A DNA stretch of 64,000 bases from positions 1,086,001 through 1,150,000 of the forward strand of contig JASPKZ010007297.1 in NCBI GenBank assembly GCA_030220185.1. The letters run 5' to 3'. The translations under genes and the position numbers were made by a program. Shown in pieces: positions 10,160-18,430 of the stretch. The notes under the pieces were generated by a model. That model had not been told where the DNA came from. It was given only the letters and a program-made list of their open reading frames with translations, and ran no database searches. The stretch comes from Diploptera punctata (Eukaryota > Arthropoda > Insecta > Blattodea > Blaberidae). Each line of letters opens with the position of its first letter. Within the stretch, counting starts at the first letter, position 1.

Positions 10160-10850
10160 TACAAAGAAAAATTAATGCTCGGACCAGGATTCGAACCCTG
10201 GAGCTCAATACATGTACATGTATTACTTCCCTATAGTTTAAATGGGAGCTTTGGCGCTGTTGTTTAGTGCCTTGCATTTAAAAATGACAAGTAATTTTTG
10301 TGGATATGGCCTTTGTATATCACATGCTTCTCTAGAATAAATTTAATTCTTGTACCACAGAGATTTTCCATAAACATTACCTTGCAGTTAAAAATGGCAG
10401 AATTAACCGTTTCCAATTGTTTTCACTGATAACACTAAAGCTCATCAATAGGTACTAAACAAAAAAATATAAAATAAAATAAACAAATTGACAAACTGAC
10501 AAGCAGAGGAGAAGATGGTACTTAATTGTTTTGTCATTGCCTATTTATATATAAATTTATCACTCACACTGAAGGACAAATTAATACATGAAGAGAAAAA
10601 TTTTCACCCTAACTGGGATTCGAACCCAAGCTCTCTGGTTGTATGTACCAGCTCATTAGACCACTAGGCATCACACTTTAAATGGAAATTTTCCCCTCTC
10701 TTATTCAATCCCATGCACCCAAGGCCAGATGGCATTGTAGAATAACGATTCACGGCCTCAGGCATGCGGGGATTCAACTAAATATATGCTGGCCTCACAT
10801 CCACATGTGTTTATCACAGTGGTAGGCTATCATCTAACCAGTATAGGGGT
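10160..10850. repeat. tRNA-like repeat fragments and SINE-D piece
   Basis: Reverse tRNA-like boxes occur near 10180-10200 (CCAGGGTTCGAATCC) and 10610-10670 (TGGGTTCGAATCC), each beside the AGAGAAAAATT tail of the 302-bp family. A reverse SINE-D end (GGCCTCACATCCACATGTG) lies at about 10790-10850. The stretch between (10210-10560) shows nothing clear. Confidence 0.45.
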
Positions 10851-11045
10851 GACATCCGTTTCGGAGAAGATCAAAATGCAGAAGAACAGGAATAGAATCA
10901 TGAATTTGGAAATTCCCGGGGAAAAGGAATTGATTTGCAATTTCTTCAGTCTACCAAAATATGGACTGCAGGTTGACATCCAGGGCCGACAACATAAAAT
11001 TCAACAATCTACACAAGCTAACAATGGTAAGCAGACATATTGAAA
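10850..11045 (+). mobile_element. PLE GIY-YIG tail fragment
   Basis: The forward frame reads VSEKIKMQKNRNRIMNLEIP then EKELICNFF and VDIQGRQHKIQQST, the standard PLE tail. The nuclease core is absent. Confidence 0.65.
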
Positions 11046-11049
11046 CATG

Positions 11050-11440
11050 TTAAAAAAAAACAACTTTAACGAAGTGAGATGATACAGACTTACCTTATTT
11101 ATTAAGAAGAATCTCATAATGTTACTTCCTATTGTAATTTTATCATTTTATTATTATTCAGGATTGTTTCTGTTATTTTCTGTTATTTACACAAGTATCC
11201 ACAACCAAAATATACAATTTTTTTCTCCCACACTTCCTGATCTTGTGAATCTGATTTTATTCACAATTGTTTCTTTTTTAACATTAATTTCTTTTTAAAA
11301 TGTATGAGGACCAGAGACTTTTTCTGGGGTCTACCATAGATCAGTTGCTTTCACTGCAGCTAAGAGTCTGATCCATTTTTTATTACCACATCTGCCGTCT
11401 GCACCATACCATAATTATTAACATTATTATTATTATTATT
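11050..11440. other. Intron sequence, nothing recognised
   Basis: GK intron 3. T-rich, with an ATT microsatellite at about 11420-11450. No coding or repeat match seen apart from a PLE-end echo at 11077-11125. Confidence 0.35.
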
Positions 11441-11444
11441 ATTA

Positions 11445-11690
11445 TTAATATCTTAAAAGAATTGAAGACTACGCCAATTTTGGAATATATTAAACAGTAC
11501 CAACTAAATTGGAAACACCATCTTGAAAGAATGAGTTCAAATCGGATCTCCAAAGCTGTTTATAATTATATACCAAGAGGACGAAGATCTCTGGGCCGTC
11601 CTATGAAACTCTGGAGGGAAAATTTTCTATAGGATCGTAACAGGCCTTGGCCTAATACTTGGAAGGAAGAAGAAGAAGAAGAAGATTAAT
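11445..11690 (+). mobile_element. RTE-like retrotransposon 3' end fragment, (GAA)n tail
   Basis: Reads KELKTTPILEYIKQYQLNWK then HLERMSSNRISKAVYNYIP and RGRRSLGRPMKLWREN, the C-terminus of a non-LTR retrotransposon polyprotein, followed by a GAAGAAGAAG run. Another copy is at 43000-43205, and a reverse one at 54440-55500. Confidence 0.7.
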
Positions 11691-11885
11691 ATTGAGTGGA
11701 GAATATATTTTTAATAACTCACCTCATACAATTTCAAATTTCTTTGAGATCATTGGTTTCAAATGAATTTTTCATCTGAAACCAATGTTCTCAAAGAAAT
11801 TTGAAATTTATTGCATGAGGAAAGTTATTAAAAATATGTTCTCCACTCAATATTAATGATATAACCTCATAATGTTTACTTCCCA
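11690..11885. mobile_element. PLE-end inverted repeat (hairpin)
   Basis: Arms of about 85 bp meet near 11765: one holds AACTCACCTCATAC, the other its complement with TTGCATGAGGAAAG. Both outer ends carry GAGTGGAGAAYATATTTTT. The next sequence is ATAACCTCATAATGTTTACT, the PLE end motif. Confidence 0.65.
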
Positions 11886-11929
11886 ACATTAATTTAAATA
11901 TAATTATCATTATTGAACTTTTATAGGAA

Positions 11930-12720
11930 AAATCACTATGAGGTTTAATTTAAGATGCAAGTTAAAATGAATAAAAATATTGTACCACGAAAATAAATAA
12001 CTTTAAAAGACAAAAATTAATTAATGAAAGTACACTTATAAAAAACAGATGGAAACATAAAATTCATGGAATAGTGGTCAGCGTTCCTGACTATTGTTCA
12101 TGAGGTTCGATTCCAAGTCAAACCATAGGAATTTTTCCTTAAAGGGAATTATTCCTGTGGTTGCCTACGGTTTGGAATTTAGGTTAAGTTTAAGTTAAGA
12201 ACTCTCCTGGTGCTTCATTATTATTTATCACCCGTCATACCATCGAGGTAACATAACTCCACCTTCCAGGTGCCCAAACTAAGAAATGGATTAAAAAAAA
12301 AATTCAAAACATTCACTTACCATCCATTGAAGTATCACAAGTTTTTTTTTTTTTTTAAGTTTAACATAAGCCTGGCAGCACCAAAGAATGAATATAGTCT
12401 CAATAGGATGTTTGAAACAAAAAAAAATGACGAAACTGAATAAGAAAACAAATAGGAATTTATCAGATCAAATGCAGAAATTGTGACAAAATTTATATAA
12501 GAAAAACAAAAAAAATTTGAAAACCAGGGTGAAAGAACATCTCAACAATGTTAAAAATGGTGAAGTGGGGAAAAAGTCAGCAGTAGCTGCTCATGCTTGG
12601 TCTGAAAAATATGTAATTGATAGAAAAGCTAGTTTAATTAAACAAATAGAAAAATCAAAAGAGCTCACAGTTTGGTAAAAAATCCACATTAAAAAAAAAA
12701 CAAAAAAATAAAATTAATAG
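11930..12720 (+). mobile_element. PLE fragments (RT linker and GIY-YIG)
   Basis: 11935-12070 repeats the PLE end and linker (KINNFKRQKLINES). 12300-12420 holds the ITYHPLKYHK-like linker. 12470-12715 is a broken GIY-YIG module (QKLQN, KEHLNNVKNGEV, KSAVAAHAWSEK, KELTVW). 12060-12300 is an unrelated insertion with a tRNA-like B box (GGTTCGATTCC at 12111-12121). Confidence 0.6.
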
Positions 12721-13016
12721 TGAGTGGAGAACATATTTTTAACGACTCACCTCATATAATTCCAAATTTGATACTGGCGGTTTCAGACAATATCTTGTCC
12801 CTCTTCAGTCATGGCTTCCACTGATGAAATTCTCTGGTTGTTGATTTCTCTAGAGATTTCCTTAGAGAAATCAACAACCAGAGAATTTCATCAGTGGAAG
12901 CCATTACTGAAGAGAGACAAGATATTGTCTGAAACCGCCGGTGTCAAAGAAATTTGAAATTATATGAGATGAGTCATTAAAAATATGTTCTCCACTCACT
13001 ATTAATGATATAACCT
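12718..13016. mobile_element. PLE-end inverted repeat with hammerhead-like motif
   Basis: Long arms (about 140 bp) meet near 12862. The forward arm holds CTGAAGA (12907-12913), AGACAA/TTGTCT stem II (12915-12920 with 12925-12930), GAAAC (12931-12935) and ACC...GGT. The base at the cleavage place is G, where the relative at 42795-42845 has A. The outer ends read AGTGAGTGGAGAACATA. Confidence 0.65.
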
Positions 13017-13021
13017 CATAA

Positions 13022-13210
13022 TTATATTATTTTTGGTCTGGACATCTTACCTCAATATTAATGTTGATTTGTTCTTGGACATGTTTCAAAACAATTCTGT
13101 TTTATATTTTATATATTAATATTGAGGTAAGATGTCCAGATCAAAAATAATATAATTAAAATAACCTCAAAATATAACTTCCTAAAATTAAATATTAACC
13201 TCATAATGTT
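13022..13210. mobile_element. PLE-end inverted repeat, CTGACGA subfamily
   Basis: The arms share ATTATATTATTTTTGGTCTG and TTACCTCAATATTAAT. The centre holds the reverse TTGGACATGTTTCAAAACA, the half motif seen complete at 53776-53810. It is followed by ATAACCTCAAAATATAACTT, this subfamily's end. Confidence 0.6.
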
Positions 13211-13244
13211 TACTTCCCAATATTAATTTAAATATAAAAAAATA

Positions 13245-13445
13245 AAAACTTATGAATTTTAATATTCCCAGGAAATTTGATTTGATTCAGAGGTTCAAGA
13301 GTCCATCATCAACAGATGCAGTAAAGAAACAGTTCTCCTGAATGACATAACATTGGTCGAGATATTACTGAAGGTGAAACCACCTACGTTTTGAAATCAA
13401 TTTAATTAGAAGACTGGATATGAGGTGATGTATAAAGAAAATTAT
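13245..13445 (+). mobile_element. PLE tail fragment
   Basis: Forward pieces read MNFNIPRKFDLIQRF and SPSSTDAV, the PLE tail, then a decayed hammerhead-like core (CTGAAGG, GAAAC..GTTTT, GAAA) at 13369-13400. Confidence 0.5.
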
Positions 13446-13479
13446 AATTTAAATCTTAAATTATTAATGTTATTATTAT

Positions 13480-13770
13480 TCATCATCATCATCCTCTTAT
13501 TGTGTCCTCCTTTCAGAAGGTCAATTCCAAATATGCCTCCAACCATCTTTATTTTCTCATGCTTTCCTTCTTTTTAGTTCTTTCCAATCATATCATCTTT
13601 CTTGTAAACTTTTCTTCACTTGGTTAATCTATCTTTCTCGTGGTTGTTTTTCTTGTATCTTGATATTTTATACTCTTTGTGATAGTCTTTCCTTTTCCAT
13701 TCTTTTTAAATGTCCAAACCATTTTAGTCTATTTTTCTCCGTCGTCAATGTTTCTACATTTAGGCCAATA
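13480..13770 (-). mobile_element. Non-LTR retrotransposon 3' end fragment
   Basis: In reverse it reads LKWFGHLKRMEKER near 13735-13690, then a degraded tail. This is the usual C-terminal motif of RTE/CR1-type polyproteins (W.GH..RM). 13770-14100 shows no clear identity. Confidence 0.5.
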
Positions 13771-14099
13771 TTCAAGAACCAAGCTCTCTAAACCATTCCA
13801 TCTCTGTCTTCCGTAAGCTGAGGCTCTCATATTTCAATTGTTCTCGGAATTTTTTAAAAATAAATATCTTGTTAGCACATGATGTTGAATAGAGTGAGCC
13901 AGTTAGAGTAGGTTCTGCATGACCCACATAATTAACCATGGAGAGACAGCTGAGAATCGCTCTAGGAAAGTTTGGTTCTTGAATACCAGCATAAATGTCT
14001 CCCTGATTTTGTCATTTCTTATTCTATCTCTCCCTGTTTTATGTACCATTCCATGAATTTCATTTCTGTATTAAATTATGTAAGTAGGAAATAATACTA

Positions 14100-14480
14100 T
14101 GAGGTTTATTTTAATTTACGTTCGAGTTGTTTTTGACTCACCTCATACAGTATGTTGAGTTGTTTTTGACTCAATATAAAAAATTCATTTCTGTAGCTTG
14201 GATTATTATTATTATTACAGTATATCGTCAGCGTTCAAGCAGAAGTCACTAAGTCCAAAATTGGCTGTTTTGAGATATGTACACTATTATATTATTAAAA
14301 TGATTCTTCAGTCTGGCAAAAGCCACTAAGTGCTATCTCTGTCCTTTTCTAATTTATTGACGCTTAATATTTTCTGGAGTAACAGACTTCTAATGTGTGA
14401 TCAAATTTTTAATATCGCTGCATCTCAAAACAACAATATTGGACTTAGTGAAATCTGCCAGAACGACGACGATATGTACT
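14100..14480. other. Intron sequence with PLE-end echo, nothing else recognised
   Basis: 14098-14170 holds ACTATGAGGTTT and GACTCACCTCATAC, PLE-end motifs. The rest, up to GK exon 3, has only an ATT run at 14203-14217. Confidence 0.35.
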
Positions 14481-14522
14481 CTAGTACTCACTTGTGAAGC
14501 TGACAACATAAATAACTCTTAC

Positions 14523-14740
14523 CCATATCAACCAAGTATCAATAGTACCAAAGCAGCATCTCTTTTCATCAAAAGCTTCCTTCACTTCAGGTACATTATC
14601 CAGCAGCCAGCGTACCTTGACAGCACTGAAGTATGTGCTGACAGGAAGTCCACACAAAGGTTTCAAACAGTCCTGGTTGTGATCCCGCACTTCTGCCAGT
14701 ACACTGTCTACTGTCGACGTGGTGCGGACGTCCAACCACA
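14523..14740 (-). CDS. GK: Glycerol kinase, coding exon 3
   Basis: Reads VWLDVRTTSTVDSVLAEVRD, then CLKPLCGLPVSTYFSAVKVR and WLLDNVPEVKEAFDEKRCCF, then GTIDTWLIW. This matches the glycerol kinase core (CGLPLSTYFSA..K..WL) that builds the glycerol-binding cleft. The acceptor is AATTACAG next to 14740 and the donor GTAAGA after 14523. It begins in phase 1, joining exon 2 to restore the V codon, and ends in phase 0. Confidence 0.97.
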
Positions 14741-14814
14741 CTGTAATTAACACATCATCATAAGAGAACATACTTTTCAAAACCCAAAAAGTCCACTATT
14801 TCACATCTTCAGCC

Positions 14815-15255
14815 GTCAATATGACTGCCGAGTTTCGATCTACATCTTCATCTTGAAAGTTGCCATCTGATGTTGACTTGATGAACTTTGAGATCAAATA
14901 AAAAAATAGTGAAATTGAAAGAACAGCAATTGCAGCTCATAGTTTGCTAGAGAGTTATAAAATTGAAACAGAAGCTAAACTTTTAAAACATTTGGCAAAA
15001 TGCTTGGAAATGACAGTTTGGGAAAAGATATATATTCAAAAGAATAAATTTAGATCCATGATTTTTTTAATTCCCAGCGAGCGAGATTTGATCTCAAAGT
15101 TCATCAAATCAAGACCACATAGCAAATTTGAAGATGAAGATGTAGACCAAAATTCGACAGTCATAAAGATGGCTGAAGATGGGAGGGATTCCTCTTGAAA
15201 TCTGTAGTTTCTGTGCTTGAAGAACATGAAGTATAAGGGTGAGATATGATTCAAT
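14815..15255. mobile_element. PLE GIY-YIG tail with hammerhead-like motif
   Basis: A short reverse PLE piece (14815-14900) is joined to a forward one. 14893-15198 reads AIAAHSLLESYKIETEAKLL, LEMTVWEKIYIQKN, MIFLIPSERDLISKF. The 3' part holds CTGAAGA (15173-15179), GGGAGG/CCTCTT stem II (15181-15186, 15191-15196) and GAAA (15197-15200). The open frame of 84 codons ends inside the motif. Confidence 0.7.
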
Positions 15256-15269
15256 TTTTATTTGATTTT

Positions 15270-15600
15270 ATCTTTATATAAATAATTCTTCTGTACGTGT
15301 GTATATCACTGAACTCCTCCTAAACGATTGGACCGATTTTGGTAAAATTTTTTTTGTGTGTGTTTAAATGCGTCCCTGGATGGTTTAGATTCACAATTGG
15401 ACCCTCCAAAATCATTAACTGTAGGAGTTCACCTGAAGTGAAAATTTAAAAAACACTCTATCGGTCACAATTTTTTATGTTTCACAACGAAACTCAGTAT
15501 ATCATATAAAAATAAACCGAGGTAAGTATTATCCATAAATGAACAAAATCCAACAATTAGAAGTGGAGGTTTACCTGAAATCTGAAATTAAAAACTGATT
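15270..15600. repeat. Possible Helitron-like fragment
   Basis: Contains TATATAAATAATTCTTCTG and CTCCTAAACGATTGGACCGA followed by TTTTGGTAAA, a phrase often seen near the 5' end of insect Helitrons. No Rep/helicase coding and no clear CTRR hairpin end is seen, so the assignment is tentative. Confidence 0.35.
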
Positions 15601-15604
15601 GCAA

Positions 15605-17665
15605 TACATTGCAATACAGAAGATTCCTGATGAATGGAAAATAAGCCACATTATACCAATATTCAAGAAGGGTGATAGAAGAGATGCAAAAAACTACAGA
15701 GGACTAAGTATAAATAACACATTATATAGAATATTTATGAAGTTATTAAAAACAAAGTTACAAAAAGATATTAAAGACAAAATTGGAGAAGATCAAAATG
15801 GATTCAGACCGGGAAGGTCATATGTTGACAATATATTTGCAATCCAACAGTTAATTGAAAAACGGACTGCAGTTGGAGAAGAAACCCATTTGACAATGAT
15901 AGATTTAGAGAAAGCTTATGACTCAATTCCGAGTAATAAATTATGGGAAGTATCAGAGAAATACAATATTGATAGAAACCTAATAGAAATTATTAAACAA
16001 ATTTATAAAGACTATTTAACTCATGCCCCAAATGGGAATCAATGACCAATCACGTTTCAATGATTTCTGTTTTACAACCAATCAGAGTCGTGTTTCACGA
16101 AATATTTATCAGTGTTATGATTACCATATTAAAGAAGGCTCCTCCTTTTTAATATTCTGAACAGGTCTGACCATTATTTTGCAGTGACTGAGGGAACAGT
16201 AAAGCCGCCATATTTGAATGTTCAAAATGGCAGAAACAAGATTTGGCTGTGTTTCAAATGAAGATATAGACGAAATACAAATTTGACAATTGTGTTTTTA
16301 AATAATGATTTTACCGAGTTGTTTACTAAAAAATAAATTAACCTATAATTTTGGTTATAATATACAGTTTGATGTGTTTAATTTTTTCTCCACTAGGATG
16401 CATTCTTATAATATTGCGATGATATTTCAAGTTTCCCACGCCAGATGGCAATATATAACAAACATTATATGATCTTGTTGCAGTGGATGGAGAAACGAAA
16501 CATAACGTTTCTCATTTGTTTTCAAACATCGCCATTTACATTAAATAAATAAATATTTTAAAGTAACTATATTTAAATAATGATTTGTGAGTAAATAGCT
16601 TAATTTTATTTGTTAAATAGTCCTAACAAATGCCACTCTTGATTTCCAAATTCTCTAGATAAATTGGAAATCACTCGTGGCATTACTTATGATAACTCTG
16701 CTTATGTTAAAATTGGAAATATAATATCTAATCCTATAAAAACCACAAAGGGATTGAAACAAGGGTGCAGTCTATCACCAATTTTATTTAATATTTATGT
16801 AGAATTTATATTAATGAAATGGAAACAAAGCTGCAAAGATATGGGTATCCCAATAGGCAATAGATTTTTGCTGACATTACAATTTGCTGATGATCAACTG
16901 GTTTTAGTGCAAGACAAATTTGATATGGAATTCATGATAAAAAGGTTGAGAAACACATATGAATCATAGGGTCTCACAGTAAATTTACAAAAAACAGAAT
17001 ATCTGGCAGTAAATAGCAATGAAAGAGAAAAATTTAATATTGGAGGAAGGAATCCAAATAAAGCAAGTGAAACAAACTAAATATTTGGGAATAATTATGG
17101 ATAAGCTTGAAAGTATAGGCAAAGAGAATATAAAACATAGAATTGAATTGAGTAGCAAAATAATATCATCGTTAAATTCCATATGGTGGGATAAGCATAT
17201 TTGGAAAGACACAAAAAAAATATATTCGTAAAACATTGGTACAATCTGTTGCAATGTATGGAAATGAGGTATGGACAATCAATAAGTACTACAAGAATAG
17301 ACTAATAGCTCTAGAAATGGATTATTTACGCAGAAGTGCCAGAAAGTCAAAATTAGAACATGTCACAAATCAGGAAATTAGAAATATAATGGAAGCAGAA
17401 GAAAGCATAATTGAAAGAATTGAGGAGAAGGAATTAAAGTGGTTAGGACATGTTTTAAGAATGGAAGATGAGTGATGGCCAAAGCAACTATATCAATGGC
17501 ATCCAACCAGAAGGAGGAAGAGAGGGAGTTAACATGGAAGGAAAACATGAAGACAGTAATGCAAGCAAGAGGGCTAAGCATTGAAGATGCCCAAGATCGT
17601 AGGCTTTGGAGGTTTGGCACAGGAAGACGGCAGCAGCTGTAAAAACCCAAAGATAGATAGAAAAA
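15605..17665 (+). mobile_element. RTE-like retrotransposon RT domain, interrupted
   Basis: 15605-16021 reads IPDEWKISHIIPIFKKGDRR, KNYRGLSINNTLYRIF, NGFRPGRSYVDNIFAIQQLI and MIDLEKAYDSIP: RT motifs 1-3. After a 640-bp insertion the frame resumes at 16683: KTTKGLKQGCSLSPILFNIY, LQFADDQLVLVQD (catalytic box), then TKYLGIIMDK at 17085, MYGNEVWTINKYYKNRL at 17255 and WLGHVLRMEDE at 17442. The end reads RRPKQLYQWHPTRRRKRG-like up to about 17640. The 5' part (endonuclease) is missing. Confidence 0.8.
16022..16660. mobile_element. About 640-bp non-coding insertion inside the RT
   Basis: Splits the RT frame after KDYLT. It starts CATGCCCCAAATGGGAATCA and ends with a strong hairpin: AATGCCACTCTTGATTTCC pairs with GGAAATCACTCGTGGCATT across CTCTAG. 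A similar copy, with the same RT bases on both sides, lies at 40915-41640. No coding capacity seen. Class not determined. Confidence 0.55.
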
Positions 17666-17699
17666 CTGACTAGCAACTACCACTAGCAACTAATTAAGA

Positions 17700-17847
17700 A
17701 CCTCATAATGTGTTTCCCAATTTTAACTTTGAATAGCAACTACCATGTTTGGTTACACTATACAATTTAACCTTTAATATTTAATTTATTTAGGAGTAGC
17801 AGTACACGCTCGGTATTAGTTAATTATAAATTGAAAACCTCATGTTG
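17700..17847. other. PLE-end echo and target site
   Basis: AAGAACCTCATAATGTGTTTCC at 17697-17718 matches PLE ends. 17836-17847 is the left target-site copy AAACCTCATGTT of the RTE element that follows. Confidence 0.5.
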
Positions 17848-18080
17848 CATTGCTGCCGATAGGGTTACCCATGTCGGACTGGTTGAAGGTGATAAGCCAG
17901 AAGAAAAAAGGACCTTGGTCGAAAGAGTGACGATCTTTCACCGTAAAAATACAACCGTCAAGAAATGCGGACATGGGTTCGACTGGGGTAAAATTTTCCG
18001 GAGGTCAAATAGTCCCCCATTCGGTTCTCTGGGCGGGGACTACTTCAGGGAACCCATGACAAAGGCTCAAACATAGGGAC

Positions 18081-18430
18081 ATGTTCCTAGGAACATGGAA
18101 TGTAAGGACTTTATACAATAGCGGGGCACTAGAGATATTAACGCGGGATTTAGATAAATCGCCCTTGGATATAGTCGCTTTACAGGAAGTTAGGTGGCCA
18201 GGAGAAGATTGTCAGGAATCAGGAAGCTTTGCATTATACTACGGGGTGCAGAAAGACCTGCATTTGGAATGGGTTTTTTAGTCAGAAGGAGGATCCTATC
18301 CGCTATCCGAGATATTAAGTTCGTTAGTGATAGGATATCATACATAATTCTAAAGGGTAAATGACATGATTTTATAATTGTAAATGTACATGCCCCCACA
18401 GAAGATAAAGATGACAAGATCAAGGATGTG
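18081..18430 (+). pseudogene. RTE endonuclease N-terminus, broken
   Basis: Reads MFLGTWNVRTLYNSGALEIL and LDIVALQEVRWPGEDCQES, the APE-type endonuclease start (catalytic N and E). At about 18245 a run of four G replaces the five in the sister copy and shifts the frame. A TGA near 18361 stands where the sister copy has CGA. So the ORF is split from the long one downstream. Confidence 0.85.

Noticed and set aside
14397..14750. Plus-strand 117-codon frame over GK exon 3
   Set aside because: Antisense shadow of a confirmed exon.
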